Positions 1 to 6,007 of a DNA stretch of 6,007 nt are shown in pieces. The first letter of the stretch is position 1. Each line of letters starts with the position of its first letter. This DNA is from Thermoplasmata archaeon (lineage in GTDB: Archaea > Thermoplasmatota > E2 > UBA202 > JdFR-43): NCBI GenBank assembly GCA_021157745.1, contig JAGGWA010000167.1, forward strand, positions 1 to 6,007, read 5' to 3'. The notes under the pieces were generated by a model that was not told the origin of the DNA, ran no database searches, and saw only the letters and a list, made by a program, of their open reading frames with translations. Position numbers and translations under genes: made by a program.

Positions 1-586
1 ATGTAAAGATAGTGTAGTTGCAGCTGCCGAACATCGGGCCACGATGAACACCATGATTGCTCATAAGGTAGCGAAGAAAATATACAAGATAGATGAACAT
101 ATGTTACTCACCACTGCAGGACTCGTTGGCGATGCCCAGGTTCTGGCGAGATATCTGAGAGCGGAAGCAGAGCTGTACAAAATGGAAAGGGAAGAAAAAA
201 TGCCCATAGAGGGAGCAGCCACGTTAATGGCAAACATATTGAATCAGCGCAAGTTTTATCCATATTATGTGCAGTTAATCGTTGCGGGCGTCGATGGCGA
301 CGGTCCCCATGTTTTCTCGCTGGATGCGGCAGGCGGCGCCATCGAGGATATATATACTTCCACGGGTTCTGGTTCTCCATATGTGTTTGGAGTCCTTGAG
401 GACAATTATAAGGAAGATATGAGTGTGGATGAGGGAATTGATTTAGCCATCAAAGCTATGACAGCTGCGATGAAACGTGATTCAGCTTCTGGAAATGGAA
501 TGGATATTGTTGTTATAACGCCCAAGGAATATAGAGAGCTGAGTCAAGAAGAAATTGAAGAAAGGAAGAAAAAACTCGGATTGTAA
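1..586 (+). CDS. psmB: Proteasome beta subunit, 20S core particle (5' partial)
   Basis: This is the proteolytic subunit of the archaeal 20S proteasome, an N-terminal nucleophile hydrolase that forms the two inner heptameric rings and degrades unfolded cytoplasmic proteins. The gene is cut at the left edge: the reading frame is open from base 2 (base 1 is the last base of a codon), and the first visible residues, [14 protein letters not shown], align with mature residues 8-21 of the Thermoplasma acidophilum subunit. The ATG at 44 is therefore internal (Met22), not the start. Visible active-site residues are Glu17 (Thermoplasma-like; many homologues have Asp), Lys33 in VAKKIYKID, Ser129 in STGSGS, and Asp166 and Ser169 in RDSASG. 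The family signature [10 protein letters not shown] and the FSLDAAGG strand are also present. Catalytic Thr1 and the propeptide are outside the window, so activity cannot be confirmed directly. There is a one-residue insertion in GVDGDGPHV relative to Thermoplasma. The C-terminus ends normally in a charged helix and TAA. The next gene starts five bases later, suggesting co-transcription. Confidence 0.96.
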   Translation, partial: CKDSVVAAAEHRATMNTMIAHKVAKKIYKIDEHMLLTTAGLVGDAQVLARYLRAEAELYKMEREEKMPIEGAATLMANILNQRKFYPYYVQLIVAGVDGDGPHVFSLDAAGGAIEDIYTSTGSGSPYVFGVLEDNYKEDMSVDEGIDLAIKAMTAAMKRDSASGNGMDIVVITPKEYRELSQEEIEERKKKLGL

Positions 587-591
587 TTGTC

Positions 592-2490
592 ATGCCAGTT
601 GAAGACGTATTGAAGAAGATTAGGGAAGAAATTAAAACAGTTGTTCCAGAAGACATAAGAATAACCGATATAGAGTTTGAAGGAGCCGAGCTTGTAATAT
701 ACACAAAAGACCCTGAAAAATTCGCTGAGCAGGCAGATCTGGTAAAGCAGCTTGCAAAGAAATTACAGAAAAGAATAACTGTAAGACCTGATCCAGCTGT
801 TCTTGAAGATATTGAAAAGGCTGAAAAGAAAATAAGAGAGATTATACCTGAGGAAGCAAAAATAACAAACATATACTTTGAGCCAGATGTTGGAGAAGTT
901 ACGATAGAAGCGGAGAAGCCGGGAGTGGCAATAGGCAAAAAAGGAGCATTGCTTAACGAAATAAAAAAAGAAATAGGATGGACACCGAAAATAATAAGGG
1001 CCCCTCCTATGCCATCGAAGATGGTTCAGGACATAAGAAGATACCTCCGTCTTGTAAGCGATGAGAGGAAAGAATTTTTAAGAAAACTTGGAAGAAGATT
1101 GCATCGTGGTGTAAGCACAGGAGAAAAATGGGTCAGAATAACTGCTTTAGGTGGCTACAGAGAAGTTGGTCGCTCCTGCACCCTGCTTTCCACACAGGAC
1201 AGTAAAATTTTGATAGACTGCGGCATAGATGTTTCTTCTCCCGACAATGGTTCCCCGTATCTCAATGTGCCAGAAGTTCTGCCTCTCGAATCAATAGATG
1301 GTGTCGTCGTCACGCATGCCCATCTCGATCATTCTGGCTTGGTTCCATTGTTATTCAAATATGGTTATGATGGCCCTGTATATGTGACATATCCAACCAG
1401 AGATGTGATGGTTCTGCTTCAAATGGATTATTTGAAGGTTAGAGCGGATGAAGCCAAAAAAGCTCCTTATTCTTCAGAGCATATAAGAGAAGAAATAAAG
1501 CATACCATACCATTGAACTATGGAGATACGATTGATATAGCTCCGGATATACGCCTGACAATGCATCGTGCCGGTCATATTCTTGGCTCTGCAATATGCC
1601 ATTTTCACATTGGCGAAGGCCTCTTCAACATTGCTTTTTCCGGAGACATAAAATATGAAAAGACATGGCTTTTTAGCTCGGCCGCCACACACTTTCCTCG
1701 CCTTGAAGCTTTGGTTCTTGAATCAACATATGGTGGAAAGCAGGATGTGCAGCCATCTCGCAAAAAAGCAGCTGAATACCTGAAAAACATTGTTAAGGAA
1801 GGAATAGAAAAGGGTGGAAAGGTTTTAATACCTGTCTTCGCAGTAGGAAGGAGCCAGGAAGTTATGATTGTTCTGGAGCATTACATGAGGGAAGGAGAAC
1901 TTCCTTCCACTCCTGTTTATCTGGATGGAATGATATGGGAGGCAACAGCCATACACACTGCATATCCTGAATATTTGAATGCTGACTTACGCAAAAAAAT
2001 ATTCCAGGAAGGAGAGAATCCTTTAATGGCTGACATTTTTGAAAGGGTGGACAGCTATGATAAAAGGCAGGAAATAATAGATAGTTCAGAACCTGCAATC
2101 GTTCTTGCAACAAGCGGTATGTTAAATGGTGGTCCAGTGATGGAGTATTTGAAGGCGTGGGCAGATGATGAGAAAAATTCCCTCATATTCGTTGGTTATC
2201 AGGCTGAAGGAACGCTTGGAAGAAAAATACAGAAGGGATGGAAGGAGGTGAATGTGGCGGGAAAAGATGTTGTCATAAACATGCGCGTGGAAACATGCGA
2301 GGGCTTTTCTGGGCATTCTGACAGAAACCAGCTGCTGAACTATGTGAAGAATCTTTCTCCAAAGCCAAAAAGAATCATACTCAATCATGGAGAGGAATCA
2401 AAATGCTTGGAGTTGGCGGCTGCTATCCATAAGAAATACGGGATAAAGACACTTGCTATAAAAAATCTTGAAACGGTGCGTTTTAGATGA
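592..2490 (+). CDS. fttA: Archaeal transcription termination factor / KH-domain beta-CASP ribonuclease (aCPSF1, FttA)
   Basis: This is the archaeal relative of eukaryotic CPSF73: a dimeric endoribonuclease that cleaves nascent transcripts at U-rich 3' ends and releases RNA polymerase. The 632-residue length is normal for the family. Order of parts: KHa (about 1-68, no GxxG loop), KHb (about 70-140) with GxxG at 115-118 (GKKG), then a metallo-beta-lactamase fold with a beta-CASP insertion. Zinc-site motifs are all present: Asp209 (LIDCG), THAHLDH at 241-247 (motif 2), His329 (AGHILGSA) and Asp352 (SGDIKY). The beta-CASP motifs follow: A, Glu377 (ESTYGG); B, His575 (GHSD); C, His599 (NHGEE). 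SGM and GYQAEGTLGR near 508-543 are also typical. The end, ETVRFR, resembles the conserved C-terminus involved in dimerisation. All expected catalytic residues are intact, so an active nuclease is expected. ATG 592 is the only sensible start, as KHa begins at once. No good Shine-Dalgarno sequence is visible; translation may be coupled to psmB, whose stop is five bases upstream. Confidence 0.97.
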   Translation: MPVEDVLKKIREEIKTVVPEDIRITDIEFEGAELVIYTKDPEKFAEQADLVKQLAKKLQKRITVRPDPAVLEDIEKAEKKIREIIPEEAKITNIYFEPDVGEVTIEAEKPGVAIGKKGALLNEIKKEIGWTPKIIRAPPMPSKMVQDIRRYLRLVSDERKEFLRKLGRRLHRGVSTGEKWVRITALGGYREVGRSCTLLSTQDSKILIDCGIDVSSPDNGSPYLNVPEVLPLESIDGVVVTHAHLDHSGLVPLLFKYGYDGPVYVTYPTRDVMVLLQMDYLKVRADEAKKAPYSSEHIREEIKHTIPLNYGDTIDIAPDIRLTMHRAGHILGSAICHFHIGEGLFNIAFSGDIKYEKTWLFSSAATHFPRLEALVLESTYGGKQDVQPSRKKAAEYLKNIVKEGIEKGGKVLIPVFAVGRSQEVMIVLEHYMREGELPSTPVYLDGMIWEATAIHTAYPEYLNADLRKKIFQEGENPLMADIFERVDSYDKRQEIIDSSEPAIVLATSGMLNGGPVMEYLKAWADDEKNSLIFVGYQAEGTLGRKIQKGWKEVNVAGKDVVINMRVETCEGFSGHSDRNQLLNYVKNLSPKPKRIILNHGEESKCLELAAAIHKKYGIKTLAIKNLETVRFR

Positions 2491-2496
2491 TTCTAC

Positions 2497-2528
2497 GAGA
2501 TGGACAAAAATATCCATTTCTGTATTTT
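2497..2528 (+). terminator. Candidate 3' end: hairpin followed by T-rich run after fttA
   Basis: Seven bases after the fttA stop codon, GAGATGGA (2497-2504) can pair with TCCATTTC (2513-2520), giving an eight-pair stem with one G-U wobble around an eight-base A-rich loop. The T-rich stretch TGTATTTT (2521-2528) follows directly. Archaeal termination needs mainly U-rich RNA and FttA-type cleavage, so the T-rich run may matter more than the stem. The stem has few G-C pairs and is only moderately strong. The position between two separately promoted units supports the call. Confidence 0.45.
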
Positions 2529-2535
2529 ACCAGAC

Positions 2536-2551
2536 GATATATTTTTAAAAT
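2536..2551 (+). promoter_or_regulatory. TATA-type promoter of the surface-protein gene, leaderless start expected
   Basis: The sequence GATATATTTTTAAAAT is an archaeal box A-like TATA element, preceded by CAGAC, which is only a weak BRE. Its centre lies about 26 bases before ATG 2570, the usual distance from TATA centre to transcription start. The mRNA would therefore begin at or next to the start codon. In agreement, the bases before the ATG (TTCTGCATTAGTTTTT) contain no Shine-Dalgarno sequence. The gene thus appears to be transcribed separately from psmB-fttA. Confidence 0.6.
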
Positions 2552-2569
2552 TATTCTGCATTAGTTTTT

Positions 2570-5500
2570 ATGAATGCCCAAAATAAAATTTTGAGCATTC
2601 TTGTTGTTTTGTTGTTTTTAACACCATTGATGCCATATTCAAATGCTGAAGACTGGGTTATTGAAGGGAGCAAAACAATTGAAGGAAAGACGCTCGTGCT
2701 ATCGAAAAATTTGGTGGTCAATGGAGAACTCATATTAAGGAATGTTACGCTCATATTCAATTCTTCATCAGAAAAATTTGGAATAGAGGTGAAGAAAAAC
2801 GCTGCATTGTATGTATATGATTCCACCATAAAAGCTGAAGGTGGAAAATACTATTTCAAAGTTGAAGGTAAATTACGCATGAAAAACAGTAAAATTGTAG
2901 ATTGTAGAACATCATTGCATCCATTACTCGTTTTTGGTTCAATTGTTGCAACAGATGGAGATATAACATTAACAAATTGCGAATTTTCTCATAGCGGATA
3001 TGTTACCCTATATAATTCCAATGCCGCCATATCTTCATGCTATTTCCATGACAGCGTTATGGGAATAAAAACAAGTAACAGCAATGTAACCATCTCCGGC
3101 TGCATTTTCGATGTGCCTATGCATGGCGGCACGGTTCCAATCGATGTTATAAGAGGATATGAAGGACATATTACCATATCTGATTGCATCATAACAAATA
3201 ATGTTAAACTGATACCAGGACATAGCATATCTCTTGCCAAAATGGATGCTGAGATAAAAAATTGTAAAATTATTCAATATGCTCATGACCTCAAAGAAGA
3301 ATCTGCAGCGATTATTGTTGGAAACGGAAATTATAGTTTAGAGGGCATTGAGATAAATTATCACTATTCTTTATCTTCAACCTACGATTTAACCTCTCTT
3401 TACCCCTACGCCATACATGCAAAAAATGCTGAGGTAAGTGTAAAAGGTAGCAGGATAACAGGAGCAAGATATGGATTGTATGCTGAGGAATGCAAAATAG
3501 ATATGGAAAATGTGCGAATAGAAAATAATAGCTGGGGAGTATATGCTATATCTCCGGATATGAAGATAGAGAGATGCGATATAATAAACAATAAACAGGG
3601 AAGCATTGTGCTTAAGGGAACAGGCGAAAACATAAGCATTCAATACTGCAATATTTGCGGAAACGGGGGCTTTACAAAAGATTGTGATGCAATAGTTGAT
3701 GCCAAGCTAAATTACTGGGGTTCTTCAGATGGTCCACATGTTAAGAGAAATGAGGAAGTTATTCATTCATCAGATGGAGACAGAATATATATCCTCAAGG
3801 GAACGCTTATATATGAACCCTGGCTGACTGAAAAAGTTTCAAACACCACAAATTTCACAAAACCAAATGTCTCGATAAAGTTACCTCTCCTCACAATATG
3901 GGGAAGCACCGCTCCCCGCGTTGAACCGGGTAGAAAAAGTCAGCAAAAAATGTTTCTTGAAAATGACGGAGAAAAGGATGCTGTTTTTCTTTTAGCTATT
4001 CTTACTCCATATTATATCAGCATCGACAAAATAGAGGGAGGGGAAATTATAGCCTCTTCACCAGAAGTAAAATTGGTGAAGGTATATCTCAAGCCAAAGC
4101 AATATCTTTATCTCACCATATATTTCACCGTTCCTCCGGATATAGCATTTGGAGAGAATCCAAAGGTTAAATTTAATTCCACATATCTTCCCTGCATTGT
4201 TGCAGAGTTTGCATCCCTGCCCTTGGAAAAATGGAATGAGTTGAAGGCAAAATATGAGAATGTTGATGAATTGTTGAATGAAGCATGGAATGTTTCAAGG
4301 CAGGCTGAAAAAAATTTCTTTAATAATTTTACGAAGCTTGATTATGAAAAGCAGGTTGAAACGCTGCTGGATTTATACAAAGTTAATCCAATACTGTCGA
4401 ACTACATTGCATGGAGTGTAATATATGATACATTCAATGAAAAAATGTATGGGGAAAAGGTAAAGTCATCGAGAGCATCATTTTTGATGGATGTGTCTGC
4501 TGCTTCCACGCAGAATGATTATCCAGCTGAAGGCGGTATATGGGAGAAAACAAAGTGGTATGCAAAGGAATTTTTCAATGAGGAATTTCTTCCAACAGCA
4601 TGGGAAGGGCTTAAGGGACTCGGGGCAGGAGCTCTCAATGCAGCCACTCTGGGAATAGTTGATATAAAAGCAAAAAATGAGTACATGCAGGCTGGAAAGG
4701 TTATAGGAGAGATTGCAGGAAATATAGAGATGGCTTTGATCACCAGCGCTGCCGCCGGCGCGGTGGCGAGAAAAGCCGGGTTGGAATCAGTGCATCTGTT
4801 TTCAAGAATGGAAGGCACACAATTCAGAACCCTGATAGGGCTTGAGGCAAGATACAGCAATGGAGTATATGGGAACATAATAAAAATTGCCGAGAACCCA
4901 AGATTTGGAGGATGGTATCTTGGCATAGGCCATTATACCACAAGAACCATTGAACTTGCGGCAGAGGGAAAAACAATATATCCTGGATGGTTCCATTATT
5001 ATTTTGCTACAGGTAAAATTGCAACATGGGTGCCTACTGCGGCGCAATATGCGGAATACAATCTATATTCTACGATGTGGAATGCTGCAAAATTTGGAGC
5101 TGCATCACTTTTAGCAGGCAGTCTTGTTGGAGGTGGAGCAAGCCAGTTTAAAGTTGTTAGAAGCATCGATCCCAATTCCATCGATGCCTCGCCATCAAAA
5201 TATGTGACAAATGTTACCGAGGATATAATATATACAATTCATTTTGAAAATCTGGAAAATGCAACAGCACCTGCTTATGATGTTAGGGTCGTGGCTCCAC
5301 TCGATGAAAACATAAATGCAAGCAGCATAAAGCTGATTTCATCAAGTCATCCTGAAAAATTAAAATATTTCAATGTTTCAGATGAGAAAGTGGAGATCGT
5401 TTTTAAGAACATAACTCTTCCACCAAACAAAAATCCACCTGAAGGCGAGGGATGGGTTAGTTTTAAGGCAAATCTGAAGAATGAGGTTAAAACTGGAGAT

Positions 5501-5941
5501 GAAATAAAAGAAAAGGCAAAGGTCTATTTTGATTATAATCCGCCTGTGGAGACAAATGAAGTTGTTTTAATGTTCGATGCCACTCCACCATCAACAGAGG
5601 CAAAGGCTCATGTCAAAGATGGAAAGATATATGTTACAGCAACAGGAAATGATGAAGGAAGTGGCATAAATTACACCACCATAACAGTTTTTGAGAAGGG
5701 AAGCAAAAAATTCAGGCATGTTACAGTTCCATTAAATGAGAGCATTGCTCTTGATACATCAGCAGGAAAAACGTACTATATCTATTCAAATGGAATTGAC
5801 AATGCTGGCAACATAGAGATCAAGGGAGTTGCTGATGCCGTTATAACAACGCCATCATCCATGTTGCCATACCTCATAATAGCAATAATAATTGCAGCAG
5901 TTATTGCAATAGCAATTGTAATGGCAAGAAGGAAAGAATAA
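2570..5941 (+). CDS. Secreted, membrane-anchored multi-domain surface protein with parallel beta-helix
   Basis: Exact function is not recognised. Architecture over 1123 aa: signal peptide 1-26 (hydrophobic 7-22, probable cleavage SNA|ED); right-handed parallel beta-helix about 40-415, with 13 rungs and a terminal NYWGSSDGP motif (381-389) often seen where such helices end; a beta-sandwich about 440-545 (VEPGR, then ENDGEKDA); a helical, Trp- and charge-containing segment about 550-645; a Gly/Ala-rich segment about 650-860 resembling pre-toxin regions; a beta-module 864-1000 with SIDPNS, YTIHFEN, ATAPAYDVRV, GEGWVSFKA and VYFDYNPPVET; an Ig/FN3-like module 1003-1085 (ATPPST, DEGSGI, GIDNAGNIE); and one membrane helix 1098-1119 followed by RRKE, giving an outside-facing protein with a short cytoplasmic tail. 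There are 19 N-glycosylation sequons, none between 587 and 880. The start is fixed by the signal peptide and the TATA element 26 bases upstream. Likely roles are adhesion, glycan binding or contact-dependent interaction; which of these is not shown by sequence. Confidence 0.93.
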   Translation: MNAQNKILSILVVLLFLTPLMPYSNAEDWVIEGSKTIEGKTLVLSKNLVVNGELILRNVTLIFNSSSEKFGIEVKKNAALYVYDSTIKAEGGKYYFKVEGKLRMKNSKIVDCRTSLHPLLVFGSIVATDGDITLTNCEFSHSGYVTLYNSNAAISSCYFHDSVMGIKTSNSNVTISGCIFDVPMHGGTVPIDVIRGYEGHITISDCIITNNVKLIPGHSISLAKMDAEIKNCKIIQYAHDLKEESAAIIVGNGNYSLEGIEINYHYSLSSTYDLTSLYPYAIHAKNAEVSVKGSRITGARYGLYAEECKIDMENVRIENNSWGVYAISPDMKIERCDIINNKQGSIVLKGTGENISIQYCNICGNGGFTKDCDAIVDAKLNYWGSSDGPHVKRNEEVIHSSDGDRIYILKGTLIYEPWLTEKVSNTTNFTKPNVSIKLPLLTIWGSTAPRVEPGRKSQQKMFLENDGEKDAVFLLAILTPYYISIDKIEGGEIIASSPEVKLVKVYLKPKQYLYLTIYFTVPPDIAFGENPKVKFNSTYLPCIVAEFASLPLEKWNELKAKYENVDELLNEAWNVSRQAEKNFFNNFTKLDYEKQVETLLDLYKVNPILSNYIAWSVIYDTFNEKMYGEKVKSSRASFLMDVSAASTQNDYPAEGGIWEKTKWYAKEFFNEEFLPTAWEGLKGLGAGALNAATLGIVDIKAKNEYMQAGKVIGEIAGNIEMALITSAAAGAVARKAGLESVHLFSRMEGTQFRTLIGLEARYSNGVYGNIIKIAENPRFGGWYLGIGHYTTRTIELAAEGKTIYPGWFHYYFATGKIATWVPTAAQYAEYNLYSTMWNAAKFGAASLLAGSLVGGGASQFKVVRSIDPNSIDASPSKYVTNVTEDIIYTIHFENLENATAPAYDVRVVAPLDENINASSIKLISSSHPEKLKYFNVSDEKVEIVFKNITLPPNKNPPEGEGWVSFKANLKNEVKTGDEIKEKAKVYFDYNPPVETNEVVLMFDATPPSTEAKAHVKDGKIYVTATGNDEGSGINYTTITVFEKGSKKFRHVTVPLNESIALDTSAGKTYYIYSNGIDNAGNIEIKGVADAVITTPSSMLPYLIIAIIIAAVIAIAIVMARRKE
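2735..3655 (+). repeat. Thirteen beta-helix rungs with a Cys/Ser/Val/Ile ladder (protein-level repeat)
   Basis: Within the surface protein a six-residue pattern, [LIVM]-x-x-[CSVI]-x-[ILF], recurs 13 times between residues 56 and 362. The ladder positions are V59, S85, S107, C137, C157, C178, C206, C232, I260, S294, V315, C336 and C360. Examples are LTNCEF, ISSCYF, ISGCIF, ISDCII, IKNCKI, IERCDI and IQYCNI. Spacing is 20-34 residues and most often 20-28, one coil of a right-handed parallel beta-helix. The DNA is not repetitive, so these are old, diverged repeats. The fold is inferred from this periodicity and from YGLYAEE/WGVYAIS-type strands between rungs. Confidence 0.75.
4517..5149 (+). other. 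Gly/Ala-rich pre-toxin-like segment inside the surface protein
   Basis: Residues about 650-860 differ from the beta-rich modules on both sides. The first half (WEGLKGLGAGALNAATLG, then AGKVIGEIAGNIE and ALITSAAAGAVARKAG) resembles the hydrophobic linker placed before toxin domains in bacterial Rhs and other polymorphic toxins. The second half carries aromatic and histidine-rich strands, GGWYLGIGHY (H788) and YPGWFHYYF (H809), and ends in a second Gly/Ala stretch (FGAASLLAGSLVGGGASQF). The similarity is from memory and the activity is unknown. It could instead be a membrane-associating or structural domain. Unlike typical toxins it is internal, not at the C-terminus. Confidence 0.4.
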
Positions 5942-5961
5942 TCCCCAATATCAACATCTGC

Positions 5962-5977
5962 GAAAGATTTAATAATT
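5962..5977 (+). promoter_or_regulatory. TATA-type promoter for the next gene
   Basis: GAAAGATTTAATAATT combines a purine-rich BRE-like GAAAG with an A/T-only TATA element. It lies 20 bases after the stop of the surface-protein gene. Its centre, near 5971, is about 27 bases before ATG 5998, the same geometry as the promoter at 2536-2551, so a leaderless transcript starting at 5998 is predicted. Confidence 0.45.
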
Positions 5978-5997
5978 GGATGCCTATTTTGGGTAAA

Positions 5998-6007
5998 ATG
6001 TTGAACG
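5998..6007 (+). CDS. First codons of a downstream gene (3' partial), product unknown
   Basis: The frame ATG TTG AAC runs off the right edge. ATG 5998 is favoured over the in-frame ATG at 5980 because it sits at the expected transcription start of the TATA element at 5962-5977, whereas 5980 would be too close to that element to be on the transcript. With only three complete codons nothing can be said about the product, and the call depends on the promoter. Confidence 0.25.

Noticed and set aside
1..6. ATG at the first base
   Set aside because: It is followed at once by TAA and lies out of frame with psmB.
44..46. ATG as the start of the proteasome subunit
   Set aside because: The frame is open to the left edge and the upstream residues [14 protein letters not shown], including active-site Glu17, match the family, so this Met is internal.
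513..938. Open minus-strand frame of 141 codons
   Set aside because: It lies opposite the psmB-fttA junction, has Ser/Phe-rich low-information content typical of antisense to Glu/Lys-rich coding sequence, and shows no recognisable domain.
2601..2620. T/G-rich short direct repeat
   Set aside because: It encodes the Val/Leu/Phe core of the signal peptide; the repetition follows from the amino acids.
4519..4926. Open minus-strand frame of 135 codons, considered as an immunity gene
   Set aside because: It is fully antisense to the surface-protein gene, is Pro/Ala/Ser-rich from reverse reading of Gly/Ala codons, and has no promoter or domain signal.
5903..5916. Inverted repeat ATTGC-AATA-GCAAT near the end of the surface-protein gene
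   Set aside because: It falls in the low-complexity Ile/Ala codons of the membrane helix, inside coding sequence, and is expected by composition.
5980..5982. ATG 5980 as the start of the right-edge gene
   Set aside because: It is only a few bases after the TATA element and would lie upstream of the predicted transcription start; ATG 5998 fits better. This remains open if the TATA call is wrong.

Overview
The window is archaeal and most likely from a member of the Thermoplasmatota, for example an Aciduliprofundum-like or uncultured Thermoplasmata lineage. Three things point there. The proteasome beta subunit keeps the Thermoplasma-type residues, including Glu17 rather than Asp17. A KH/beta-CASP ribonuclease of the archaeal aCPSF1/FttA type lies directly behind it. 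The third gene encodes a secreted, membrane-anchored beta-helix surface protein of a kind I associate with this class, preceded by an A/T-rich TATA element and no Shine-Dalgarno sequence. The lineage call rests on remembered family resemblance, not on a search.

Layout: all genes are on the + strand. Bases 1-586 hold the 3' part of psmB, the 20S proteasome beta subunit; its propeptide and catalytic Thr1 lie off the left edge. Five bases later, 592-2490 encodes the complete archaeal cleavage and termination factor aCPSF1/FttA (632 aa), apparently in the same operon. The 79-base gap 2491-2569 holds a hairpin followed by a T-rich run (likely 3' end signal) and then a TATA-type promoter placed so that transcription should begin at or within a base or two of the next start codon. 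Bases 2570-5941 encode a 1123-aa extracellular protein. In order it has a signal peptide, a right-handed beta-helix with 13 recognisable rungs and a Cys/Ser/Val/Ile ladder, a beta-sandwich, a helical segment, a Gly/Ala-rich segment resembling the pre-toxin part of bacterial polymorphic toxins, a 'DPN...FEN...ATAPA' beta-module, an Ig-like module and a C-terminal membrane anchor. After it come a second TATA element and the first codons of another gene cut by the right edge.

How the genes work together: the first two are housekeeping genes linking protein turnover with transcription termination and RNA cleavage, an arrangement I recall from other euryarchaea. The surface protein has its own promoter and is an accessory gene. 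It is the most unusual object in the window: its central region (about residues 587-880) has no N-glycosylation sequon, although 19 sequons are spread over the rest, and it looks like a cargo segment set between cell-surface modules. No RNA genes, CRISPR arrays, insertion sequences or minus-strand genes are supported.
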